Positions 1-7,310 are shown, numbered from the stretch's first letter. The stretch: DNA of 10,749 nucleotides from Nitrososphaerales archaeon TH5894 (GCA_014523485.1 JAATVK010000093.1:1-10749); one strand, 5' to 3'. Made by a program: numbers and translations. Notes: generated by a model from the sequence alone, not told the origin.

Positions 1-1255
1 GATGAAAACTTTAAAAGCAGAAAGACCCATTGCAGGAAACTCTATACAAGTTACTGGTGGGGAACCAATGCTTAGGGACGATATTGTTGAAGTTATTAAA
101 ATAATGAAAGAAGAGGGAGTAGATCACGTTCAATTAAATACTAATGGTATCAAACTAGCACTTTCTCCCGAAACAATGCGCGAAGTCCGAAATGCTGGTG
201 TAAGTAATCTTTATTTATCTTTTGATGGTGTAACCCCGCGTACTAACCCTAAAAATCACTGGGAAATTCCTTATACTCTAGAATCTGCTAGAAAATGTGG
301 AATGACTGTTGTTTTTGTTCCGACAGTTATTAAATCAATAAACGATCATGAATTAGGTGGAATAATTAGATTTGCTCAAAAGAATATGGATGTAGTACAC
401 GCTGTCAACTTTCAACCTGTTTCGCTCACAGGAAGAATGGGCAAAAAAGAACGAGAAAAATATAGAATTACTATTCCTGATTGTATTGAAAGAATTGAAG
501 AGCAAAGTAACGGCGAAATTTCTACTGATTCTTGGTTCCCTGTTCCCTCTTGTATGCCAATGACAGATGTAATTGAAGCATTTAGCAAAAAACCAAAATA
601 TGAATTATCGATTCACTTTGCATGTGGAGCAGGCACTTATGTTTTTGAAGACGTCCAAACTAAGAAATTGATTCCACTTACATCATTTGTGGATATTAAA
701 GGATTATTAGAATATTTCGAAGAAAAAGCCGATGAATTGCGTTCAGGTGCAAACCGATATTGGGCTATGCTAGACGTAATGAGAAAATTAAATCAATTTG
801 TAGATAGAAGCAAACAGCCTCATGGGCTAAATCTAGCAAAGATGTTTTCCAGTATTCTGCTAAAACGTAATTTTGATGCAGTAGGTTCTTGGCATGTTAG
901 ATCATTATTTTTAGGAATGATGCATTTTCAAGATAAATATAATGAAGATCTTGAAAGATTACAACGATGTGATATACATTATTTAACGCCTGATCTTAGA
1001 GTTATTCCATTCTGTGCTTTTAATGTTATACCTGAATGGTATCGTGATAGAATACAAAAGAAATATAGTATTCCAGTAGAAGAATGGGAAAAAGCACATG
1101 GACAGACTTTAGAGGCTGGATTATACCGTGGATTAATGAGACGTGGAAAACCAGAAGCACAAATGGGTTGTGCTGTTTCAGAGATGCATAAAGCAGCCGC
1201 TGAAAGCGAAGATCATCGAGCAGTAGATTTAAGAACTGGCATGGCTGGAGCTTAA
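1..1255 (+). CDS. tes: Tetraether lipid synthase (Tes)-type radical SAM protein, 5' truncated by window edge
   Basis: Tes enzymes are radical SAM proteins that join the ends of two isoprenoid chains to make the membrane-spanning tetraether (GDGT) lipids of archaea. The visible 417 residues start just before the family segment 'GNSIQVTGGEP' (GGEP at 19-22, a SAM-contacting motif) and 'HVQLNTNGI' (42-50). The C-terminal half keeps the Tes hallmark 'RCDIHYLTPD...IPFCAFN' (322-341), plus Cys184 and Cys208, consistent with auxiliary iron-sulfur ligands. The CxxxCxxC cluster motif that must precede GGEP is absent, so roughly the first 100 or more residues lie left of the window; the ATG at base 2 is an internal methionine, not the start. 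The tail after residue 370 is polar and of unknown role. Assignment rests on remembered family motifs; another Tes-like radical SAM paralogue acting on a different lipid is possible. Confidence 0.8.
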   Translation, partial: MKTLKAERPIAGNSIQVTGGEPMLRDDIVEVIKIMKEEGVDHVQLNTNGIKLALSPETMREVRNAGVSNLYLSFDGVTPRTNPKNHWEIPYTLESARKCGMTVVFVPTVIKSINDHELGGIIRFAQKNMDVVHAVNFQPVSLTGRMGKKEREKYRITIPDCIERIEEQSNGEISTDSWFPVPSCMPMTDVIEAFSKKPKYELSIHFACGAGTYVFEDVQTKKLIPLTSFVDIKGLLEYFEEKADELRSGANRYWAMLDVMRKLNQFVDRSKQPHGLNLAKMFSSILLKRNFDAVGSWHVRSLFLGMMHFQDKYNEDLERLQRCDIHYLTPDLRVIPFCAFNVIPEWYRDRIQKKYSIPVEEWEKAHGQTLEAGLYRGLMRRGKPEAQMGCAVSEMHKAAAESEDHRAVDLRTGMAGA

Positions 1256-1311
1256 TCTTCAACTTTATTTCAGATTAGTAATATTAATTACTTTAAGTAT
1301 TTCTACAAAAA

Positions 1312-1344
1312 TTATTTTTTTAACAATATTTATACTATTTTTTT
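1312..1344 (+). terminator. T-rich transcription termination region after the Tes gene
   Basis: Two runs of seven T (1315-1321 and 1338-1344) lie 60-90 bases after the Tes stop. Archaeal RNA polymerase commonly terminates at such U-tracts without a strong hairpin, and no clear hairpin precedes these. They also sit just upstream of the putative promoter of the next gene. Inference only. Confidence 0.35.
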
Positions 1345-1348
1345 AATA

Positions 1349-1358
1349 AAGTTTAATT
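1349..1358 (+). promoter_or_regulatory. TATA-like box of the crotonase gene
   Basis: The stretch aagtttaatt is centred about 29 bases before the ATG at 1383. That matches an archaeal promoter giving a leaderless or nearly leaderless transcript. No Shine-Dalgarno sequence precedes the ATG. Confidence 0.3.
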
Positions 1359-1382
1359 GATGTTAGTTATTGGAATAAGAAT

Positions 1383-2243
1383 ATGTCTTCAATGAAATAT
1401 GTTCTCTTAGAACCTATAGGTAATATAGCAATTATTAAGATCAACAGACCTGAGGCGTTGAATGCAATGAATGTAGATGTAATTTGGGAGTTATCTAAAA
1501 CAATTGATATTGTGGGAGTAGATGATAGTATAAAAGCTGTTATAATAACTGGCGTTGGAGATAGATCATTTTGTGCAGGTGCAGATATATCTTATATGGT
1601 TAACATCACACCTAGTGATGCGGAAAAATATGCTTCCTCTGCTCAATCAGTCTTAAATAAAATTGAAAAATTGGAAAAACCAGTAATAGCTGCAATTAAT
1701 GGTTTTGCATTAGGTGGAGGATGTGAACTGGCACTAGTATGTGACATTAGACTATGTTCAACAAATGCAAAAATTGGTCAACCAGAAGTTACAATAGGAA
1801 TCCCACCAGGATGGGGAGGAACACAAAGATTGCTACGTATTGTAGGCCCAGCTAAAGCAAAAGAAATGATTTTTACTGGAAAAATGATAAATGCAGAAGA
1901 AGCATATAAAATAGGATTAGTTAACGATGTTATTAATTTAACACAAGAAGAATTACCTGAGGCACCTCCTGAGGGAGAAGAAGTAAAACGTAAAGAATAC
2001 CAGAAGGAATTGGCAAAACTTTTAAATAAAAAGTTAATTGAAAAGTCTGTTTCTATGGCACAAGAAATTACAAACAATAGTTATAATGCTATTAAAGCAA
2101 GTAAATATTTGATTAATAAAGGCATGGACATGGATATAGATTCCGGTCTCAGAATGGAAATATATGGATGGGCTCTTTGCTTTGCTCATGAAGATAGAAA
2201 AAATCTAATGTCTGCATTTCTTAGTAAAGGTAAAAAGAAATGA
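1383..2243 (+). CDS. Enoyl-CoA hydratase family protein; probable 3-hydroxypropionyl-CoA dehydratase/crotonyl-CoA hydratase
   Basis: This is a 286-residue crotonase. In Nitrososphaeria a protein of this type (Nmar_1308 in Nitrosopumilus maritimus) acts as 3-hydroxypropionyl-CoA dehydratase and crotonyl-CoA hydratase, serving both halves of the 3-hydroxypropionate/4-hydroxybutyrate CO2-fixation cycle. Visible motifs are 'FCAGAD' (63-68, CoA/oxyanion-hole loop), 'ALGGGCELALVCD' (109-121) with Glu115, and 'GQPEVTIGIPPGWGGTQRL' (132-150) with Glu135. Both glutamates align with the two catalytic acids of rat enoyl-CoA hydratase (Glu144/Glu164), so hydratase chemistry is expected. A highly charged, Pro/Glu/Lys-rich segment (about 187-220) lengthens it beyond the usual 255-260 residues, just before the C-terminal helical trimerisation region. 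The ATG at 1383 is chosen; Met4 is an alternative. The specific cycle role is inferred from lineage; a generic beta-oxidation hydratase cannot be excluded. Confidence 0.87.
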   Translation: MSSMKYVLLEPIGNIAIIKINRPEALNAMNVDVIWELSKTIDIVGVDDSIKAVIITGVGDRSFCAGADISYMVNITPSDAEKYASSAQSVLNKIEKLEKPVIAAINGFALGGGCELALVCDIRLCSTNAKIGQPEVTIGIPPGWGGTQRLLRIVGPAKAKEMIFTGKMINAEEAYKIGLVNDVINLTQEELPEAPPEGEEVKRKEYQKELAKLLNKKLIEKSVSMAQEITNNSYNAIKASKYLINKGMDMDIDSGLRMEIYGWALCFAHEDRKNLMSAFLSKGKKK

Positions 2244-2244
2244 G

Positions 2245-3204
2245 TTAATAAGAAGATATTTTATCTTGATTTTTAGCCCCTTTACTTGGTTTACATAAGT
2301 AAACCTTGCTTTCAATATTTGCAGCTGCAAATCCTCCTTTAACTGCTTCCATAACTTTGTGAGCATGTCTTTCTGTATTCAAGATTGAAATAACTGAAGG
2401 ACCAGCACCACTAATAGTGAGGGCTAATGCACCTGAATTAATAGCATTTTCCTTTACCTTATCATAGCCTGGAATTGTTCTTTTCCTAACAGGTTCTACA
2501 ATTTTATCATCAAGTCCCTTTGCTATCATATTCACATCTTTATAGGCAAACCCTGCCACAATGGTACTTGCATTAGAAATATTAGTTATGACGTTATTCA
2601 AAGGTGAACTCCCAGGTAGTATACTTCTAGCAACTTCTGTTTTCTTATTTGGAACTGGTATGTTGGGAATTCCAACTACAAGATAAAGATCTTCAGGTGG
2701 CTCAAATTTGATAAATTCAAGTGATGGGAAATTTCTCACTATTATAAATCCTCCCAACATAGAACTAGCAACGTTATCATAATGTTTAACTCCTGCTGAA
2801 GCTTTTTCGCCTTCTGCAGAATAACTAATTAAATCAATTAAATTTGTTTCTAGGTGAAATAACTTGTCAAAAGCATACGCTGTGGCGACTGATGAAGCCG
2901 CACTACTTCCTAGACCATAACCTGGAGGAACTCCTTTATTGATTTGAATATCAATGTTATCTTTTATACTATAATCTTTCATCATCTTCTTAACTACCAA
3001 TGCTGCAGAATTGTTTTCGTTATCATAAGGAATTTTCATAGAGTCGTTTTGTTTTATTGTAGATATAGTGATTCTTCCGTTTTGTTCTTGTTTCCTAGTT
3101 ATTATTATTTCATCTACAAAGAGATCTAAAGCAAGACCAAATATATCGAAACCAGGTCCTAAATTAGCTGTGGATGAAGGCGCAAGTGCTCTAAATGAAT
3201 TCAT
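2245..3204 (-). CDS. thrB: Homoserine kinase (GHMP kinase family)
   Basis: Homoserine kinase phosphorylates L-homoserine with ATP to O-phosphohomoserine, the step before threonine synthase. The 319-residue protein has all three GHMP-kinase motifs: the N-terminal 'APSSTANLGPGFDIFGLAL' (8-26), the ATP-binding 'PPGYGLGSSAASS' (93-105), and the C-terminal 'TISGAGPS' (263-270). The 'HYDNVASSMLGG' segment (141-152) is typical of ThrB rather than of mevalonate or shikimate kinases. Length is normal for the family. It lies 11 bases downstream of the GPN-loop GTPase gene on the same strand, so the two are probably co-transcribed. Its 3' end is one base from the stop of the convergent crotonase. No Shine-Dalgarno sequence precedes the ATG. 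Confidence 0.92.
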   Translation of the reverse strand: MNSFRALAPSSTANLGPGFDIFGLALDLFVDEIIITRKQEQNGRITISTIKQNDSMKIPYDNENNSAALVVKKMMKDYSIKDNIDIQINKGVPPGYGLGSSAASSVATAYAFDKLFHLETNLIDLISYSAEGEKASAGVKHYDNVASSMLGGFIIVRNFPSLEFIKFEPPEDLYLVVGIPNIPVPNKKTEVARSILPGSSPLNNVITNISNASTIVAGFAYKDVNMIAKGLDDKIVEPVRKRTIPGYDKVKENAINSGALALTISGAGPSVISILNTERHAHKVMEAVKGGFAAANIESKVYLCKPSKGAKNQDKISSY

Positions 3205-3215
3205 TTCTTATATAT

Positions 3216-3974
3216 TTAATATTCAATTTCTTCTCCTTGATTAAGTATTCTTGATAAAACTGAAGTTAATTCTATTAAACCATTCAGAGTCAGATTAGAT
3301 ATAGCTAGCAATTCTTGATTTAGTCCATTTTGCGAAATAATTTTTATGATATCTTTGCTTAATAAAGAAAATTCTTGATTATTTTCTTTATCTAAAGCTT
3401 TCAATAAAGCTGTATCAGAATGAGCCCAATCTAAGATATTTTCTAAATTATCTAGTATTAAATCCCGTTTTGATAATACGTTTATCTGTGAGGTTTTTAA
3501 TCTAAGATTAATCGAAGCAGAAAGTAATGATAAGGAAACAAAGTTAATTGGGCTTGAAACTAGTACACCATCCATTATAAAAATACTAGCTTTATCATCT
3601 GCTTGAAAATTTGAAATAAAATAATTACCACTAGATCTATAAGCAAACAATTCAATTTGTCCGGGAGTATCAATTAAGATATAATCTGGATTTAATTCAT
3701 TAACTTCTAATTGAATATCTTGAATCTTTGTGCCAATTAAATCATACGACATTATTATAGAACCATTCGGCCCTAAACCATAAGTGTCTATAATATTATT
3801 AATGTCTATATGGTCTCGTATATCTACGTCAGGGAGATAAGGTAATTCAGATACAGCGGGGTCCAAATTAAGGGCAATAGGAAAATTATCATGGTCAATA
3901 TACCATTGTAAAAGGTTAGAAGTAAGTAAGGATTTTCCTGAACCAGCGGTTCCTGTTATATAAATGGCTTTCAT
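3216..3974 (-). CDS. GPN-loop GTPase (ATP/GTP-binding protein family)
   Basis: GPN-loop GTPases are dimeric SIMIBI-class GTPases. Archaea carry one, the ancestor of eukaryotic Gpn1-3, which help assemble RNA polymerase II; the archaeal role is not settled. The 252 residues show the P-loop 'GTAGSGKS' (8-15), 'LNLDPAVSELPYLPDVDIRD' (35-54), the signature Gly-Pro-Asn (68-70), the G3 motif 'DTPGQIE' (102-108), and a G4-like 'SKRD' (168-171) that confers guanine specificity. Length and order match the archaeal prototype PAB0955. It is the first gene of a likely two-gene unit with homoserine kinase and is divergent from the membrane protein gene at 4099. A promoter is presumably in the 124-base divergent gap, but its TATA box is not distinct. 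Confidence 0.92.
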   Translation of the reverse strand: MKAIYITGTAGSGKSLLTSNLLQWYIDHDNFPIALNLDPAVSELPYLPDVDIRDHIDINNIIDTYGLGPNGSIIMSYDLIGTKIQDIQLEVNELNPDYILIDTPGQIELFAYRSSGNYFISNFQADDKASIFIMDGVLVSSPINFVSLSLLSASINLRLKTSQINVLSKRDLILDNLENILDWAHSDTALLKALDKENNQEFSLLSKDIIKIISQNGLNQELLAISNLTLNGLIELTSVLSRILNQGEEIEY

Positions 3975-4064
3975 TTATTGTTGTATTTAAATAATAATTA
4001 TTAATATTTTATACTTTATAATAGCAGTGTAACGGTTTTATTAATTTATTAAATTGATTGATTA

Positions 4065-4072
4065 TTATATAA
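4065..4072 (+). promoter_or_regulatory. TATA-like box of the LPG-synthase-TM family gene
   Basis: ttatataa is centred about 30 bases before the TTG start at 4099. It is the clearest TATA element in the 124-base gap between the two divergent genes. Its position predicts a transcript starting within a few bases of the TTG, which supports that unusual start. Confidence 0.4.
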
Positions 4073-4098
4073 CTGTATTAGTTTAGTAATCAGATAAA

Positions 4099-5133
4099 TT
4101 GAATTGGAGACTCATTGCAGTATTAGTAAGTTTTTTACCAGTTATTCTTTTATTTATTTTCTCTCCAATATCTATTACTGATATCTTCAGTGTTGGAATT
4201 GCTCCGTTTATTACAGCTGTTTTATTTAGTCTTGCGAAAGTCTTTCTTCAGGCATATCGTTTTAAATATTTTGTAGATCAATTTTTAGGGTACAAAATAG
4301 CATCGTCCTTTAAATTAATTTCTGTAAGAATAGGAAGCGAATTTGTTACTAATACTACTCCCTCTTATATTGGAGGAGAAATTGTTCGAATTGCCTGGTT
4401 AACTAAAAACAAAGTTCCAGCTGGAATTGCAGCATGGATTACAACAATGGAAATTATTGCAGATGTTTTTGTAGGAACAATTCTTGCATTATTTGCAGGA
4501 ATAATTGCACTTGCTAATGGCGCAATTCTTATTGGTACTATAATTATTCTTATTTCTTCATTTATTTTTGGGTTTTGGTTGATAGTTGTTATTCTTTCAG
4601 CGTATTATAATATTCAGCTTCCTAAAGTTGTAACAAAATTAGTAAGACGATTTTTGTCACAGGCACGTTCTGACAAAATTATTAACTACACCAATTCCGC
4701 AATTAGTGATTTATGTACCATGAGTAGAGAAAACTTCAATTCAACACGAACAATCAAAATATTCTTTGTTGGAATGGTTCTTACATTTATTGCATTTGCC
4801 TGTCTAGGAGCATCCTTTCTTGTACTTGGAGGCCTTATAGAATCTGATCTAGGATTATATGACTCTATCTTGGCTACTGCAGCTTCAACTGAATTAGGTA
4901 GTCTACCTATAACAGTCGGAGGATCCGGCTTAACTGAAATTGGGTTGTGGGCATACGTCTCTGGTCTTAATAAATTGCCTTCACTTAATGAGGTGATGAA
5001 TGACTCACATTTAGATGTAATTATTTCTTGGCGAATTGCATCTTATCATATTCCTCTTATTATAATGTGGCTTGTGTTAATGAGACTTACGGGGATTAAA
5101 AAATTTACGTCTAGAACTAATCAAAAGTCTTGA
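4099..5133 (+). CDS. Flippase-like integral membrane protein, LPG-synthase TM / UPF0104 family (TTG start)
   Basis: A 344-residue polytopic membrane protein with about seven or eight hydrophobic segments (near 5-22, 34-51, 110-137, 141-168, 220-246, 258-290 and 308-330). The 'ISVRIGSEFVTNTTPSYIGGE' stretch (74-94) and 'LGSLPITVGGSGLTEIGLW' (267-285) match the conserved blocks of the family containing the transmembrane part of lysylphosphatidylglycerol synthase and many archaeal proteins proposed to move or modify lipid-linked intermediates. Substrate is unknown, and there is no soluble aminoacyl-transfer domain. The start is TTG: in-frame stops at 4084-4086 and 4087-4089 leave only four codons upstream, none ATG, and the next in-frame ATG (4447) would remove several conserved segments. 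The TATA box at 4065 supports the TTG. The role in lipid or glycan export is inferred from the family. Confidence 0.8.
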   Translation: MNWRLIAVLVSFLPVILLFIFSPISITDIFSVGIAPFITAVLFSLAKVFLQAYRFKYFVDQFLGYKIASSFKLISVRIGSEFVTNTTPSYIGGEIVRIAWLTKNKVPAGIAAWITTMEIIADVFVGTILALFAGIIALANGAILIGTIIILISSFIFGFWLIVVILSAYYNIQLPKVVTKLVRRFLSQARSDKIINYTNSAISDLCTMSRENFNSTRTIKIFFVGMVLTFIAFACLGASFLVLGGLIESDLGLYDSILATAASTELGSLPITVGGSGLTEIGLWAYVSGLNKLPSLNEVMNDSHLDVIISWRIASYHIPLIIMWLVLMRLTGIKKFTSRTNQKS

Positions 5134-5144
5134 CCAATAATCCA

Positions 5145-5156
5145 TTCTTATAAGAA
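5145..5156. other. Perfect 12-base palindrome between convergent genes
   Basis: ttcttataagaa lies in the 49-base gap between the stop of the membrane protein gene and that of the convergent small gene. It could form a short weak hairpin near both 3' ends. Its A/T richness makes chance occurrence plausible. Confidence 0.25.
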
Positions 5157-5182
5157 AAATACATTTTCCAATGTCTATGTTA

Positions 5183-5620
5183 TTACAGGTCTTCTGTATC
5201 GTCAAGTGATTGTTGTGAACTTCCTTCAGATTCTACATCCATCAAGTGCAATTCAATTAACTCAAATTGATATATAGAATCCATTTCTAACAAGAATTGT
5301 GATTTGAGAAATTCTATAGTTTTATCGCTAAGCTTTCCTCGCGACATTTTAATTTTGAATTCATAAACGAAACCCTTCATAAATTTTGATGTGTCTTGTG
5401 AAGATGGTACGTTTATGCCTTCTACTATAGTCCTTCCATCAGGTAATGCTTCATAAAGTTGTATGTCTAGTTTGTAGTCATCCAAATAAATTTCCAAAAT
5501 ATAGCCTGTTCGATTTATTATTTCAGATTCTGTAAACTGTATTGATTTAATCTCTTCTTCTATCCATTGTGGAATCCCTACCTTTTCTGAAGATTTTTCT
5601 GAACTCTTTGTTCTGGGCAT
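5183..5620 (-). CDS. Conserved-looking hypothetical protein with acidic C-terminal tail
   Basis: I do not recognise this 145-residue protein. It begins with a Ser/Lys-rich, probably disordered stretch (1-14). A compact core (about 16-128) follows, with alternating hydrophobic residues suggesting beta strands ('YILEIYLDDYKLDIQLYEAL', 40-59; 'FVYEFKIKM', 84-92; 'YQFELIELHLMDV', 117-129). It ends in an acidic, Ser/Gln-rich tail (129-145). There is no signal peptide, membrane segment or cysteine. A basic front and acidic tail resemble small archaeal nucleic-acid-associated or chaperone-like proteins, but that is only an impression. It follows RNase H on the same strand with a 62-base gap that holds its own TATA-like box, so it is probably transcribed separately. 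Codon use matches its neighbours. Confidence 0.72.
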   Translation of the reverse strand: MPRTKSSEKSSEKVGIPQWIEEEIKSIQFTESEIINRTGYILEIYLDDYKLDIQLYEALPDGRTIVEGINVPSSQDTSKFMKGFVYEFKIKMSRGKLSDKTIEFLKSQFLLEMDSIYQFELIELHLMDVESEGSSQQSLDDTEDL

Positions 5621-5643
5621 TCAAAATATACAATAAACAAACT

Positions 5644-5653
5644 AGATAAAAGC
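5644..5653 (-). promoter_or_regulatory. TATA-like box of the 145-residue hypothetical gene
   Basis: On the minus strand this reads gcttttatct, centred 28 bases before the ATG. No Shine-Dalgarno sequence lies between it and the start, suggesting a leaderless message. Confidence 0.35.
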
Positions 5654-5682
5654 TTTGCATAAATTGAATTGAATAAAAAGTA

Positions 5683-6294
5683 TCATTTTTGATTATATTT
5701 CTTAAGATATCTATTTGCCTCAATTCTACTCAAGTATTTAGAAGGCGTGATTTTTAAATGTTTTAAAAGGGTAATTTGTTGATCCGTCGCAAAATATGGT
5801 TTTAATTTGTTGTGTAACCTTGCATAATTATTATCTATAAAATTGATATATGCTTTATTTGCTAAGGCGTCGGCCTCATTATTATTTTCTCTAGTTATCC
5901 ATTCTATTTGTATATTTTCAAACTTTTTTATTAATATTTTTGTTTTCTCATAGTAGATCTTTAATTTTTCTGACTTTACTTTATATTTACCTGAGAGTTG
6001 GTTAATAATTAATTGTGAATCACCTTGTATGAGTACACTAAATTTGTTGTAGCCTTTGGAAAGTAACCATTCTAATAACTTTATTAATGCTACATACTCT
6101 GCAACGTTATTACTTGATTCCTTTGAAAAAGGTTTAAAGGCAATACCACCCTCTTCATAAATTTGATAAATTTTCTTATTTTTTTTTCCCAGAATGGTAA
6201 AACCATAACATGCTACTCCTCCTGGATTTACAGGTTGACACATTCCATCAAACGTACAAGTTAATTTTTTTCTATGAATTTCATCAGCATACAT
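5683..6294 (-). CDS. rnhA: Ribonuclease HI family protein with C-terminal helical extension
   Basis: RNase HI cleaves the RNA strand of RNA/DNA hybrids, for example primers and R-loops. The fold starts at 'CTFDGMCQPVNPGG' (13-26), and the four carboxylates expected of the DEDD active site are present: Asp16, Glu66 ('NNVAEY'), Asp92 ('QGDSQL') and Asp142 ('NNEADALAN'). The 'NPGGVACYGF' pattern and lack of a basic protrusion are typical of archaeal and Bacillus-type RNase HI rather than E. coli RnhA. After the catalytic domain (to about 150) comes an extension (about 151-203) containing 'ATDQQITLLKHLKI...LSRIEANRYL'. It resembles a small helical motif (AT-x-x-Q...L...EA) found at the ends of unrelated proteins, whose role I do not know. 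It lies between UDG and the small hypothetical gene, each with separate promoter-like boxes. Confidence 0.88.
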   Translation of the reverse strand: MYADEIHRKKLTCTFDGMCQPVNPGGVACYGFTILGKKNKKIYQIYEEGGIAFKPFSKESSNNVAEYVALIKLLEWLLSKGYNKFSVLIQGDSQLIINQLSGKYKVKSEKLKIYYEKTKILIKKFENIQIEWITRENNNEADALANKAYINFIDNNYARLHNKLKPYFATDQQITLLKHLKITPSKYLSRIEANRYLKKYNQK

Positions 6295-6320
6295 CCAGTT
6301 GATATTATTTATTAGTTATT

Positions 6321-6330
6321 ATTAAATATC
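6321..6330 (-). promoter_or_regulatory. TATA-like box of the RNase H gene
   Basis: The minus strand reads gatatttaat, centred about 30 bases before the ATG at 6294. It lies in the 81-base gap after the UDG gene, so RNase H may be transcribed independently. Confidence 0.3.
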
Positions 6331-6375
6331 AATCACGAAGGATCTTATTGACTAGAGTTAAATAATTTTTCAAAA

Positions 6376-6936
6376 TCAATTATTAAGAGATATGTATTCT
6401 GCAAGTTTTTTAATATCTTGTTCAAATATTTTCAAAAGATTTCTATTATATATTGTAGCGGCTGGATGATAAGTAACAAAATATTTTAATTCATTCTTTT
6501 GAAGGATTTCACCTCTTTCATTTGTAATTGATTTGACACCTAGGATATAGGAACTAACTACATTTCCCAGTAAGCATATTATTTTGGGTCGGAGTAGCAA
6601 GATTTGTCTCTCTAAATATTGGATGCATATTTTTTTTTCATTAATGTATGGTGGTCTGTTATTTGGAGGTCTACATTTTATTATATTTGTAATGAATACA
6701 TCTTTGATATGTATGTCATTCTTTGATAATGTATTTCTTAATATTTTTCCAGCTGCCCCGATAAAAGGTCTTCCTGATATGTCCTCATGATAACCTGGAG
6801 CCTCACCTATTATTAACAATTTTTTAAGAAAACCTCCTTCACCAGGAACAGTGAGTTTCCTAGTACTACATAATAAACATAATTTACAATTTTTTATATC
6901 TAAAGCTATCTTATCAAGTGTATCATTTTCTATCAT
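6376..6936 (-). CDS. udg: Uracil-DNA glycosylase, family 4 (iron-sulfur type)
   Basis: Family 4 UDGs remove uracil from DNA, starting base-excision repair of deaminated cytosine; they are common in archaea and thermophiles. The 186-residue protein has 'CKLCLLCSTR' (17-26), motif 1 'GEAPGYHED' (44-52), 'GRPFIGAAGKIL' (55-66), 'ITNIIKCRPPNNR' (82-94) and motif 2 'YHPAATIYN' (156-164). Cys17, Cys20, Cys88 and Cys104 fit the four [4Fe-4S] ligands (CxxC plus two cysteines about 16 apart); Cys23 is the extra cysteine often seen after the CxxC. Length is normal for family 4. It is first of three minus-strand genes and borders the large gap on its 5' side. The ATG at 6936 places the protein start at the usual distance before the first cysteine. 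Confidence 0.93.
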   Translation of the reverse strand: MIENDTLDKIALDIKNCKLCLLCSTRKLTVPGEGGFLKKLLIIGEAPGYHEDISGRPFIGAAGKILRNTLSKNDIHIKDVFITNIIKCRPPNNRPPYINEKKICIQYLERQILLLRPKIICLLGNVVSSYILGVKSITNERGEILQKNELKYFVTYHPAATIYNRNLLKIFEQDIKKLAEYISLNN

Positions 6937-6957
6937 ATAAATATCAAATAATCATTC

Positions 6958-6968
6958 TTATTTATTTA
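6958..6968 (-). promoter_or_regulatory. TATA-like box of the UDG gene
   Basis: The minus strand reads taaataaataa, about 27 bases before the ATG at 6936. The whole surrounding region is AT-rich, so this call is weak apart from its spacing, which matches the other genes here. Confidence 0.28.
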
Positions 6969-6986
6969 GATTCAAAAATTAGAAAT

Positions 6987-7002
6987 ATTAATAATTATTA
7001 AT
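6987..7002. repeat. 16-base perfect palindrome
   Basis: attaataattattaat is identical to its reverse complement. It lies 51-66 bases upstream of the UDG ATG. A very similar core (taataattatta) occurs at 3992-4003, upstream of the GPN GTPase. It contains only A and T, so chance is a serious alternative to an operator site. Confidence 0.35.
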
Positions 7003-7290
7003 AATTTAAATTTCAGTTTATAAATAATAAATAATGTTTATTGTACTAAATCTTTATGATATCACAACATCTTCATTTGAACCTAATATTTATTCGATAT
7101 GTTTCATGAAATTATGACTAATACAATATTATAGGGTTCTTCTTTTTAGTCTTTCCATATTATAGTAAATAATTTCCCTCTAACTTGTAAATTGATTAAA
7201 AGTTTCTTTTACATGCTGTTAATTAAAAAGCAAGTATTAAGTCTGTTTTAATTTTATTAGTTTTCACTTCCCATGTTAAATCATAAAGGT

Positions 7291-7310
7291 ATCTATAAAT
7301 ATCTATAATT
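7291..7310. repeat. Short tandem direct repeat (2 x 10 bases, one mismatch)
   Basis: atctataaat is followed immediately by atctataatt, in the long intergenic gap about 260 bases before the lipoyl/TusA-like gene. Too short to call a regulatory array. Confidence 0.3.

Noticed and set aside
1026-1262. Minus-strand open frame of 78 codons opposite the Tes gene
   Set aside because: Lies within a well-supported coding gene; hydrophobic low-information translation and no motif.
1778-2077. Minus-strand open frame of 99 codons opposite the crotonase
   Set aside because: Fully inside the crotonase, opposite its catalytic motifs; translation is shadow-like.
2944-3129. Plus-strand frame of 61 codons opposite homoserine kinase
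   Set aside because: Antisense to the conserved kinase; Phe/Tyr/Ile-rich as expected of a shadow frame.
6584-6790. Plus-strand frame of 68 codons opposite UDG
   Set aside because: Antisense to UDG motifs; no independent promoter or family signal.
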